10,265 nt of DNA from Conidiobolus incongruus B7586 (Eukaryota; Entomophthoromycota; Entomophthoromycetes; Entomophthorales; Conidiobolaceae): assembly GCA_000697335.1 (NCBI GenBank), contig JNEM01014272.1, positions 1 to 10,265 of the forward strand, given 5' to 3'. The notes beneath the pieces are model-generated. The model saw only the letters and a program-made list of their open reading frames with translations, did no database searches and was not told the origin of the DNA. Shown here piece by piece: positions 1-7,938 of the stretch. Positions within the stretch are counted from its first letter, which is position 1, and each line of letters opens with the position of its first letter. Both the position numbers and the translations under genes were made by a program.

Positions 1-1403
1 AATTAATAAATATTATATTATTTTTTAAATAAAACACTTTTATTGAATATTTTGAATATAAATAAAATTATTATTTTATATAATAATTAAAATATATTAA
101 ACAAAATTATAAAAGGTTTTTCATATAAAAAAATTTGAAAAAACTACCATAGCTAATATACTTACTAGATTATAACTTATATAGTTATAAATATCTAGGC
201 AATTAAAAATATACTTATAGGCAAAAAATATTTGTAAACAAATTAAATTAATTTATAAATCATTAAATATGAGTCATCAATAAAGCGAATTATTTTTTAA
301 ATATTAAAAGCTTACCAAAAGAATACAAAAGGTAATTAATAGAAAACAGAGTATTAATTTTATAATGTCAATTAATTTTACAGTCAATATATTAATAATT
401 TTATTTAATTTTAATATTCAAATCTTTCTATTACTCGATTTCTGTAGTGATATTAATACCAGAATATCAAATTTATCAAGATTTCACTTTTGAATCAATA
501 TTTTTCTGCTTTATAAGTTATTTAAGTTCATAGATTATTATATAAAGTATATTGCTTTTAATTCAATATAGATTGGTGTAATAATATAAATTAAAAAATT
601 ATTAATGGTATATAAGAGATTGTAATATTAGGCCATTTAAATAAATATGATTTATAGAATCCATGAAATTTTACATTTAAAGAGTAAATTATCATTCAAT
701 ATATTTTTATGATTATACACCCTTATTATAATATTGGTTGATATTTTTATAAAACATAAAAAATCAAATTCTTCTAGTAATTGGAAGGAATAATTAACTA
801 TAATCACATTATTTATATATTTTGATTAAGAATAAAAAGATGTTTTATTTAAATTATAAAACATTTATTTCAAATTCTAAAAATTATAATCGAAATTTTT
901 ATGTATATAAATTACCCTGATATATGTATTTAAATATATTAGTTTTTCAAGTAAGTGGTTCAAAAATAGATGATTTGATGTTACGAAAATGAATACATTG
1001 TAGTGATATAAATATTTAAGAGTTTTATCATACCATAATAATTAATATCAATGGAAATTCGTTTTCTAACCTTTGATCATTCAATGACCTTGATTAAAAT
1101 TCCAATATTAAAAATAAAAAATGAATATGATAATTGCGTGTAATATATAGTTTATTTTAATCCAGATATTTAAATTAAACAACTTATCCTTCATAAAAGA
1201 ATGACATCATGCTATAATTGAAGATTTTGGAGAATTATAAAGGGATGAATATGAAATTTAGTATGAATCCATAAATTAACCCCTAGTAAATTAAATCCAC
1301 ATTCACTAACAGAAAATTGATATACAGGAAACAAAAGGTTCAGTAAATTATTATTTATTGTAATTGGTTAGTTCGAATGCAAAGTAATGACGAAGAAAAG
1401 AAA
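1..1403. other. AT-rich intergenic DNA, no gene seen
   Basis: I see no convincing coding region or RNA gene on either strand in this stretch. Most of it is about 12-20% GC by eye. The part nearest the receptor gene, from about 1190, is somewhat richer (roughly 25-30% GC in the lines I counted) and probably includes that gene's 3' UTR. A 30-codon frame opens with an ATG at 1051 and ends at 1143, but it has no recognisable motif and its length is expected by chance. Confidence 0.6.
1354..1359 (-). terminator. AATAAA polyadenylation signal of the receptor gene
   Basis: TTTATT on the plus strand reads AATAAA on the minus strand, about 45-50 nt past the receptor stop codon. The distance suits a eukaryotic poly(A) signal. 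In DNA this AT-rich the hexamer is common by chance, so the call rests on position. Confidence 0.4.
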
Positions 1404-2339
1404 TTAGAAGTATCGCGAATAAGTTTTTCTGAACTGAAACTTGGGAAAATAATCATATATTTCCTTAAATAACTTTGGTCGCATTTGAAGCACTAGCAAA
1501 GTATTCAACAGAATATTATTGATAAGGCCCAAGACACAAATAGTATCAACAAGAGGAGTTAATAAATTTGGGTAAAAAAGAAGCATGATGATGAGGATAC
1601 AGTATGGAGTATTGTTCATAATACTCGCGAAGAGTATAGTCATCGATCGGATAATCGTTGAGATGGCATTTTGACGCACTTTTTCGGGATCCAGTCCCAA
1701 GTCTAGTTGACGTGACTTATAGTCACGACTTCTTTTTAAAGCTATTTTAGTGTACCCAATGCACACGAGCATCATAGAGGATCCCGAGCAGCATAATGCA
1801 ATTATTGAGCAAATCTTACCACCAAGTGTATGCAAATTATACATGCAATACATACTAGATGGCATCATATAGAATCCCTCCATAATCCATCCAGTCGTAA
1901 CTACCACAATGCTCATAAGAAAGTATATTCCAAGCGCTCCCCAAAAGTAGAAGTCGGGTAAACAAATATCATAAACAATCAAAAGGCACCGTTCAAGAGC
2001 GACAAGTCCTACCAGATTAATTGAGATCATAAAAGCAATATAACAGATGGTGGCATTAATATAACATCCCAATCGAGAGTTGAGCAACAAGCTGAAATGG
2101 AAAACGTTTCCAATGCAATCCAAAAGGACATTAAGAGCTGAAAATATGTCAAATGCCAGTGTAATGGTAACTAATTTCAAGTCAATATTAAGATCTTGCC
2201 ACCTCTGGCGGAGAATAATTCGTAGGAGAAGACTTGCAAGGATTAAACCTGGAATGGCAATCACAAGCCCGATGCTGTCAACTATATAGTTATATGGATA
2301 AGCATTGCTTCGAATTTCATCATATTCTATCATTGTCAT
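1404..2339 (-). CDS. Rhodopsin-like (class A) seven-transmembrane G-protein-coupled receptor
   Basis: This predicted plasma-membrane receptor of 311 residues has a short outer N-terminus and seven hydrophobic helices at roughly residues 17-43, 54-80, 92-123, 131-157, 176-201, 227-256 and 263-285. Class A hallmarks are visible: D64 in helix 2 at the sodium-site position, C92 at the top of helix 3 with C165 in the second outer loop as the likely disulfide, and E116-R117-C118 at the inner end of helix 3 in place of D/E-R-Y. P245 sits in helix 6 within NNTPY, where most receptors have CWxP. Helix 7 has N274, N275 and N279 but no clear NPxxY. MRPKLFKEIY after it looks like helix 8. A basic third inner loop (about 202-226) would face the G protein. 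The ATG at 2339 is the first in frame, with Met3 as an alternative. No intron is apparent. The ligand is unknown. Receptors of this type are numerous in Conidiobolus; that link is from memory of the family. Confidence 0.85.
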   Translation of the reverse strand: MTMIEYDEIRSNAYPYNYIVDSIGLVIAIPGLILASLLLRIILRQRWQDLNIDLKLVTITLAFDIFSALNVLLDCIGNVFHFSLLLNSRLGCYINATICYIAFMISINLVGLVALERCLLIVYDICLPDFYFWGALGIYFLMSIVVVTTGWIMEGFYMMPSSMYCMYNLHTLGGKICSIIALCCSGSSMMLVCIGYTKIALKRSRDYKSRQLDLGLDPEKVRQNAISTIIRSMTILFASIMNNTPYCILIIMLLFYPNLLTPLVDTICVLGLINNILLNTLLVLQMRPKLFKEIYDYFPKFQFRKTYSRYF

Positions 2340-2383
2340 TATTGAACTTTTACATCTTATGACACAAATTATGAAAAACTGGG

Positions 2384-2391
2384 CTTTTATA
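2384..2391 (-). promoter_or_regulatory. TATA box (TATAAAAG) upstream of the receptor gene
   Basis: The minus strand reads TATAAAAG here, 45-52 bases before the receptor ATG, a perfect match to the metazoan/fungal TATA consensus with a GC-rich triplet directly after it. It would place transcription start a few bases before the start codon, giving a very short leader. TATA-like strings are common in such AT-rich DNA, so the call depends on the exact consensus and its position. Confidence 0.4.
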
Positions 2392-3248
2392 CTTATTCTT
2401 GGGATGAAATCAAAATATAATTAGCTAGAACTAGTATATCATATTATTGCAAAAATCTGCTTTAATATTTTTTATGATCCAGTTTCATTTTGACCTAATC
2501 TTAATTTGGTAAATCAACTTTGAAAAATTTTTCTATTAACAATTCAATTAGGGAAAATATATTCAGAATAACAAATATATAAATATGAATAGTTATCAAA
2601 GAGCTTAATTTAGTTTTCATTAATAAATAAAATATCTAAAAATTGTTAATAGAAATACATTTATTAGAGAATATAATTATTTCTTATAGTACTTATTTTA
2701 AAATCATCTTAAAATCCTGAATTATAATATTCAACCGAATAAAACATTTATAGATATATTAATATATTAAAAATTTAAAGGTATATATAGTAATATTATT
2801 ATCCAAATAGGAGCTACACTTGATACATATTGATATATAAAACATAGCCAATCATATAGCTAACAAAATATTATAAGAAATGTATAATGAAAAATTAATA
2901 AATGTGAAAATATCTACAATTAAGTTTCAAAAAGATTGTACTCAAAATTACATGCTAAAGTAATTTTTAATGGATACAAATATTTATCCCATTTACACCA
3001 ATATTCCATTTATAAATATAACAGGATATAAAATATTTTTAATTCAAACAATATGCAGAGCCATAATTATATAATTTATCAAAAAATAATTTCCTCTAAT
3101 CTCTTATATTCTAATATTGATATTATTCGAGCGGATAAATATAGTTTTAAATTTTAATTCTAATCTAGAATCACCCTGACTCCTTACAAATTGGGTAGTT
3201 GTTAATATTATGATCCAATCTGATAAATTTTCTCCCCTATCTTTTAGC

Positions 3249-3362
3249 TTATAAGTTGTCACATTTTTCTTCAGAATTAATCGCTGATTTCGCTAATTTT
3301 GAAAATATTTTAGTATAATAGATAATTTCGAATATTGGATATTGAGAAGAATATTGATCCAT
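3249..3362 (-). CDS. Doubtful 37-codon mini-ORF in a GC-richer island
   Basis: An ATG at 3362, with ACAATGG around it, opens a frame of 37 residues starting MDQYSSQYPIFE and ending in KCDNL before a stop at 3249. It resembles no family I know. The lines at 3121-3300 are about 25-30% GC, well above their surroundings. A second overlapping minus-strand frame stays open further downstream for roughly 60 codons without an ATG. A strong donor-like GTAAGG occurs within that frame. It could be a small gene, one exon of an unrecognised spliced gene, a decayed gene or chance. No join between the two frames is supported, because the only intervening GT-AG pair would make a 26-nt intron. Confidence 0.15.
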   Translation of the reverse strand: MDQYSSQYPIFEIIYYTKIFSKLAKSAINSEEKCDNL

Positions 3363-4897
3363 TGTTACATTGATTATTTCATTATGAAAATAGTAATTTT
3401 TGATTTTGATTTGAATGAATATATTCGTTATTTTATCAATATATTGTGAATTGTCTCAATTATATATATATCAAAAAGTTTTCATTAATTATAATATTCA
3501 AAATTTAGGTTGAGATGATATTCCCTGCATGAGCTTCATATATAATTATTGAAATAATTTACAGGTATTTAAAAATTAAGGCACCAATTATAATCGAACT
3601 TCTTGATATTAAATTGCCGTTCAAGATATTTATTATATATCCAGGTAATTTAAATAATTTAATTATACAGTTATCGTATGTGATCTGGAAATATTGAAAT
3701 ATTCACCTAAAATTTATTATAACAATTTTAAAGAATGATAAAAACATATATTATATTTAAATGAATAGCTATTGTTTTAACTTTAACATGATTCACTTGA
3801 TTCAAAAATTTGTTTTATTAGTGCATTATTTGTTGGATTGAATCATATTTGTACATTCTCTTTAAATTTAAATAAATATAACTTCGGATAAGATAAAAAT
3901 ACTCTATACAATTAAATCTTCTATTTTATTGTGAATAACATAATACTACCACAATACATATAATAAAATGTTATAGATATAGTCATATTATCATTAAAGT
4001 ATAAAAGTATAAAACTTGAATGAAAAGCATCATTCTCAGGAAATGGGAATTAAGCTGATACAATAGTATTATTTGTTTAATTTTGAATTGCTTTGATATT
4101 AATTGACTCTAAATAAAATTATTCAAAAATTAAATAATATTTAATATTATATTTATTGAATTTGAATAATAATTCAATTTATATTAGAGTATTAACAAGC
4201 CTTAAATTACTTGAATAAATTTTATCTGGATGTCTACGAGCATGACAAGAATCCCTAATATATCATATTATTATAAATATTGCACCCATTACATATTCTA
4301 GAATTGAATATAATATATACTTTAAAAATAGCTTCTTAAGTTAGGAAATTAACATATCCTTATCTATATTGATATAATATAATTAATAAACTCACTTTAC
4401 CCTTATTTTCATCCTCCTCCTTTAATATGGAAAATTAATGTTCAATCTTACATTTTATGAATAGAGTTTGCCATCTAAATAAATATTTAAAATAATTTGA
4501 TATAAATGAATTTTATAATGAAATTTAAAATGAAATTATTAGAATCAATTCAATCAATTTATATTCATAGATCAATTCAATTATATATTAAATAAATGAT
4601 ATATTAAAAATAGTTAGTATCCAGAAACCAATTTGAAAAGTAATGAAATGAGCCAAATTGTTTAGTTTCCTACATTGTTTATATTTATCAACGTATATGC
4701 GTAATGAGTACTAATAGATAAAGTTTCTGATATTAAATCAAATTTAGTTCAACCTGACCTGAATGAACATTTTTATAACCAAGTACATCCATAATAGAAT
4801 ATAAAATATAAGTTTAGAGATTATGAAGCTTTGGGTTAAATAACCTTTACAATTTGGATAAACATAAGAATATATGGATATTATTTCCTACCATTGC

Positions 4898-4925
<28 letters not shown>
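4898..4925. repeat. (TA)n dinucleotide microsatellite
   Basis: This is an uninterrupted run of alternating T and A, about thirteen to fourteen units long, in intergenic DNA. It is the longest simple-sequence tract in the window and is likely to vary in length between strains. Confidence 0.9.
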
Positions 4926-4928
<3 letters not shown>

Positions 4929-4963
4929 TTCTGTTGATCTCAAAATCATACTTTTCAAAAAAA

Positions 4964-5101
4964 TTTTGAATAATTAACTTGAAAAAATTCGAGTATTTGA
5001 GAAATTTTGAATAATATCACTTTTGAAAACGGTATATACACTATGATATTGAAATGATACACTAGATTCAAATTTTTTCTTCAAAATCAATTATTCAAAA
5101 A
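4964..5101. repeat. Cluster of three related ~25-nt repeats, two direct and one inverted
   Basis: The word TTTTGAATAAT, followed after a few bases by TTGAA and an A-run, occurs at 4964-4989 and again at 5005-5029. A reverse-complement version lies at about 5071-5101. The first two share the 14-mer AAATTTTGAATAAT (4961-4974 and 5002-5015). Copies one and three could pair into an imperfect hairpin with a loop near 80-90 nt. This might be the remains of a small inverted-repeat element, but no target-site duplication is visible and AT-rich composition makes chance similarity likely. Confidence 0.35.
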
Positions 5102-5823
5102 GTTTACATGAAGTTAAATAAATTGTCAATATCAAAATTAAATTTATTCGATTAGGTTAAAATTGAAAAATTTTGGTCAGGGAAACACTGTTCAAGCAAA
5201 AATTAAATGATAGTTAAGTTTTAGATTGGTTTAATAAGGAGAATATTAAATTTTCAATATCATGCCATGATCATATTAATAATTGTTTAATCTAAGTTGA
5301 TTTATTTTATCAAAAATATGGTATTATCTATATGAATACGCGCTAATGTTAATTCATTTCGACTCTCAATAAAATTTTAGATAATTAAAATTCTTAAAAT
5401 TGTCTACAAATATCATTTAATTATTACATAATCATTTATCTATGATGAAAATATTTTTTCTTATGCAATTAATACCATTATAATTAAGTTACAATATGAT
5501 TAATGTATCAATAGTTGAGTTCAATAGCAGTTCAAATTAATCATATCCATTATACTTAAATCTGTATTTTGATAATAACAATTTATTATTAGCCTTAACA
5601 GTAATATCGGATTCCCACAATTTGAAATCTTGATATTTAATTATTTAAATTAAATTAACCTACAATTTAGCTAAATTAACTCAATCAATCAAATGTCAGT
5701 AACTTCAATAAGCATTACAAAAAATTATTCATTGATTTAAATATTTTGGCCAATTTAAACTTTTCAGCCATTGTACAGTAGTTGATTGTTTTTTAGATTT
5801 TTATTTATTTGAAATTGAACAAA

Positions 5824-5937
5824 ATGAATAGATTAGGATTGAGAAATTTAATTAATTTAACTGGGAAATTTCAACGTATTGTAGGTTATAATAAGTTGAG
5901 AAGCCACAAATACGTTTTAGGTATTTGTAAAAATTAC
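5824..5937 (+). other. Mitochondrial presequence region and start choice
   Basis: The ATG at 5824 sits in the context ACAAAATGA, with A at -3. It opens an Arg/Leu/Asn-rich, acid-free leader beginning MNRLGLRNLIN that can form a basic amphipathic helix. Without splicing, the frame stops shortly after position 5950. Splicing at 5920/5971 carries it into the GGVRTYA segment. The exon 1 frame plus the cleavage-like RTY/A motif decide this start over any internal one. The feature is drawn to include intron DNA only where exon 1 ends. Confidence 0.65.
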
Positions 5938-6617
5938 GTCAAATTATTACAAAATTGATAAAAATATTAGGAGGTGTTAGAACGTATGCTATCCCCACAC
6001 CAATCCATTATACCGCACAACCTCAAGCTCAACAGTGTTTAGATCACGGTAATCAACTAATGTTAAGCGGTCAAACTGAGCTTGCTTTGAACTGGTATTT
6101 AAAATCAATTGAAATTTTGCCAACTGGTAAAAACTTTTGAAAATTTGAGAATTGATAAAAATATTAAAACAGCTTTTTAGCTACTGCTCACTATAATGCA
6201 GGATTATGTTATTATCAATTAAGTAAGCAATATCAAAAATAATTTATAATAATTTGGAATTAATAATAAAATTTAGAGAATATTCAATCCACACTTGACC
6301 ATTTCGAAAAATCTTTAGAGTTGGATCCCAATGCCAGCGACGTTCACACGAATTTAGCCAATCTGTACGTATTGAGTTTGAATCAACCCGATAAAGCTAT
6401 TTTTCATTTACGTCAAGCTGTCCAAATCGATCCAACGGATGGGGAAGCTCACTACAATTTAGGATGTGTTTATGATTTGACTGGTCAGTTGGAATTGGCT
6501 ATGGAGGGCTATAAGACCGCCCAATCCTTGGGTGTTGAGAAGGCCAGTAGCGTGCTCAAAAATGCTCAGATTAGATGGTTCAATATGCAGCAGACTAAAG
6601 CCAACAAGAAGGATTAG
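5824..6617 (+). CDS. Mitochondrial tetratricopeptide-repeat (TPR) protein, four exons
   Basis: Exons at 5824-5920, 5971-6126, 6181-6222 and 6277-6617 give a continuous 636-nt frame of 211 residues plus stop. The three GT-AG introns all split a codon after its first base. Residues 1-50 contain no Asp or Glu but many Arg and Lys, and R36-T37-Y38 before A39 fits a mitochondrial presequence cleavage site. Four TPR units follow at about 52-84, 85-117, 118-152 and 153-186, with typical ends such as SLELDP and QIDP and signature positions such as AHYNAG and AHYNLG. The second repeat (AHYNAGLCYYQL/KNIQSTLDHFEK) is only complete with these junctions, which supports them. A basic tail ends in KANKKD. 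TPRs bind other proteins, so a scaffold or assembly role in the matrix is likely, but the partner is unknown. I cannot assign an ortholog. No clear AATAAA follows. The neighbouring thiamine gene is convergent. Confidence 0.85.
5921..5970 (+). other. Intron 1 of the TPR gene (50 bp)
   Basis: The donor is GTATTT and the acceptor is ATATTAG. The frame contains a stop if retained. Near the 3' end is AATTGATAAAAATATTA; TTGAT within it is a plausible branch site. This 17-nt word recurs in intron 2. Splicing restores a Gly codon (G plus GA). Confidence 0.8.
6127..6180 (+). other. Intron 2 of the TPR gene (54 bp)
   Basis: The donor is GTAAAA and the acceptor is CTTTTTAG. An earlier AG at 6171-6172 would be followed at once by an in-frame stop, so 6180 is preferred. 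The join makes an Ala codon and continues PTATAHYNAG, the expected first helix of a TPR. AATTGATAAAAATATTA is at 6150-6166. Confidence 0.85.
6223..6276 (+). other. Intron 3 of the TPR gene (54 bp)
   Basis: The donor is GTAAGC and the acceptor is AATTTAG. It ends a 42-nt microexon at 6181-6222. The join makes a Lys codon and gives the TPR core YYQLKNIQSTLDHFEKSLEL. AATTAATAATAAAATTTA near the 3' end resembles, loosely, the branch region of introns 1 and 2. Confidence 0.85.
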
Positions 6618-6970
6618 GTTTTGATATATATATATATTTATGACCCTGAATTTTAAATATTATTTAACTTATTGAATATTAAAGTACGTCTCTTTCGCTG
6701 AATTTGAATTATTCCTGATTTTTTATTGTTTGATTTCGTTTGATTCATATGTTGGTTATTCAAGATAATTCAAGATTGACAAGCCACCAAATTAAATTGA
6801 AATATTTAATATTTCCTATTAAAATAATGATTATATACTGTTTTTAAGTATAAATAATTTCATCATAATATCAAGCTTCATCAATTTATTTCAAATTATT
6901 TAAAAAAACATTACAAAATTGACATAGTTTTATTTTTTTAATTTTACCTTGATTCAAAGATTATAGCAAT
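6618..6970. other. Convergent intergenic spacer with both 3' ends
   Basis: This stretch of about 350 bp lies between the stop codons of the TPR gene and the thiamine gene. It contains a short TA run near 6625-6640 and a poly(A) signal for the minus-strand gene. I see no coding continuation of either gene, and in particular no frame resembling a hydroxyethylthiazole kinase downstream of the synthase. Confidence 0.6.
6929..6934 (-). terminator. AATAAA polyadenylation signal of the thiamine-phosphate synthase gene
   Basis: TTTATT here reads AATAAA on the minus strand, about 37-42 nt past the synthase stop codon and inside an A-rich context. The spacing fits a poly(A) signal and supports the one-domain gene ending at this stop. 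Confidence 0.4.
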
Positions 6971-7660
6971 TTAAAGCTGGCGGTAAGCCATGATCTTCTC
7001 TTTCATTAATTTAGCCACCTCAGCTGGACTTGGCGAAGCCATAAGTGCAGAAACAACGGCGATACCATCCAATTTACGTTCTTTATTCAACTCAAAACTT
7101 TGAGCTAGCAACAAATCCAAATTTGTCAAATTAATCCCACCGATGACGCATGCTGGAATACTCTTGGGTATCTGATCTAACATTTTTGCCACTCCCTCAG
7201 GACCCAATGGCAATCTTTTCAAATTCTTAGTCTGAGTGCTAAAAGCCGCTCCAATTCCTACGTAATCCACACCCCCCTGCTCAACTGCAAGTTTAGCTTC
7301 TTCCAAAGTACCTACCGAAACTCCAACAATTTTGGAATCACCTAAAATTCGACGGGCTTCGTGGTATGACATATCGTCTTGGCCTACATGGACACCGTCC
7401 GCATCAATACGCTTAGCTAATTCAACGCGATCGTTGATGATTAGTGGTACTTTGTAACGATTGCAAAGGTCTTTAACTTGAATCGCGAGCTCTAAAATCT
7501 CGTCGTCAGTCCCCTCTTTCTCTCGGAGTTGGACTATGGTTACGCCGCCTTGAATCGCCTCTTCAATTTGGTGGAGAAAATTGTCAGGACTGGGATGGGT
7601 TAGAGATCGATCGGTTACTAGGTATACGCTTAAGTCAAAGTTTTTGGGATTTGGTGACAT
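6971..7660 (-). CDS. thiE: Thiamine-phosphate synthase (ThiE / Thi6 N-terminal type), single domain
   Basis: The 229-residue product joins hydroxymethylpyrimidine diphosphate to hydroxyethylthiazole phosphate, giving thiamine monophosphate and pyrophosphate. It has the TIM-barrel family signature throughout: YLVTDRS (13-19); QLREK (44-48), whose Arg and Lys bind pyrophosphate; IINDR (75-79), with the metal-binding Asp77; GVHVGQDD (89-96), with Asp96; VGVSVGT (112-118), with the catalytic-site Ser; DYVGIG (132-137); FSTQTKNLK (140-148), with the phosphate-contacting Lys; PLGPEG; VIGGI (172-176); and AVVSA (201-205). All key residues are present, so it should be active. The extra segment between VIGGI and AVVSA and the GIGAAFSTQTK form look more fungal than bacterial. 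In Dikarya, Thi6 has a C-terminal thiazole kinase domain; here the frame stops after the barrel. It is intronless, and the ATG at 7660 is the natural start. Location is probably cytosolic. Confidence 0.96.
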   Translation of the reverse strand: MSPNPKNFDLSVYLVTDRSLTHPSPDNFLHQIEEAIQGGVTIVQLREKEGTDDEILELAIQVKDLCNRYKVPLIINDRVELAKRIDADGVHVGQDDMSYHEARRILGDSKIVGVSVGTLEEAKLAVEQGGVDYVGIGAAFSTQTKNLKRLPLGPEGVAKMLDQIPKSIPACVIGGINLTNLDLLLAQSFELNKERKLDGIAVVSALMASPSPAEVAKLMKEKIMAYRQL

Positions 7661-7862
7661 TTTTATTATAGATAATTGATTATTGATTGTTGTAATGATT
7701 AAATAATTTGGGTTAATATAATCCTGAGAGTTATGGGACTTGTAATTTTACCAATTGAGTATATATTGAAATATGCAAATGGAAAAAATATATGTGAAAT
7801 TATTTAATTTATCTTTTATAAAAAAATTATTTTGTTGATTATTATATTAAAATTAAACTAAT
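7661..7862. other. Upstream region of the thiamine-phosphate synthase gene
   Basis: This AT-rich leader and promoter DNA lies before the minus-strand synthase gene. I looked for a TPP riboswitch on the minus strand and found none: neither CTGAGA nor the ACCTGATCTGG-type segment is present in order. No clear TATA box stands out. Confidence 0.5.
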
Positions 7863-7938
7863 GAATAGGCAGTTTCGGTTTAGTAATATCATCACCCTCT
7901 ATCATACGGTAAAGCAAGGTTCAATTCCGCCCTATCTC
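7863..7938 (+). pseudogene. tRNA-like relic (possible tRNA pseudogene or tRNA-derived SINE head)
   Basis: A perfect-looking B-box, GGTTCAATTCC, lies at 7918-7928. About 40 nt before it, GGTTTAGTAATATC (7877-7890) resembles the A-box and D-arm of Asp/Glu/Gly-type eukaryotic tRNAs. ATAGG (7865-7869) can pair with CCTAT (7931-7935) as part of an acceptor stem, the whole is about 76 nt, and a T4 run follows at 7946-7949 as a possible Pol III stop. Against a working tRNA, only two T-stem pairs form, the anticodon stem is broken and its loop would be too long. I read it as a decayed tRNA or the head of an old SINE. The anticodon cannot be assigned. Confidence 0.4.

Larger units (their letters stand above)
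2392..5823. other. Long AT-rich intergenic region without a confident gene
   Basis: About 3.4 kb separates the receptor gene from the TPR gene. They are divergent, so it contains both promoters. Codon-scale reading shows only short open stretches. Three local features are listed separately: a GC-richer island with a mini-ORF near 3120-3362, a (TA)n run near 4900 and a repeat cluster near 4964-5101. I found no tRNA, transposase or reverse-transcriptase trace. Confidence 0.6.

Noticed and set aside
1051-1143. 30-codon plus-strand frame beginning MEIRFLTF
   Set aside because: Too short, without motif or splice partners; frames of this size are expected by chance.
1367-1380. B-box-like AGTTCGAATGC
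   Set aside because: No A-box at the right distance, no acceptor or T-stem pairing; it also lies in the probable 3' UTR of the receptor gene.
2080-2289. 69-codon plus-strand frame
   Set aside because: It lies wholly opposite the receptor gene, has no recognisable motif and is rich in Arg and Ser as expected of an antisense shadow.
3580-3605. Minus-strand AGTTCGATTAT with nearby GGTGCC, suggesting a tRNA end
   Set aside because: No matching 5' acceptor strand or D-arm is found upstream on that strand.
5955-6140. Reading the middle of the TPR gene as an independent 61-residue gene starting at TTG
   Set aside because: The TTG lies inside intron 1 and the last codons lie in intron 2; the spliced model explains the frame and completes the TPR repeats.
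7724-7729. CTGAGA, a hallmark of the TPP riboswitch, near the thiamine gene
   Set aside because: It is on the plus strand, while the gene is transcribed from the minus strand, and the other conserved aptamer segments are missing.
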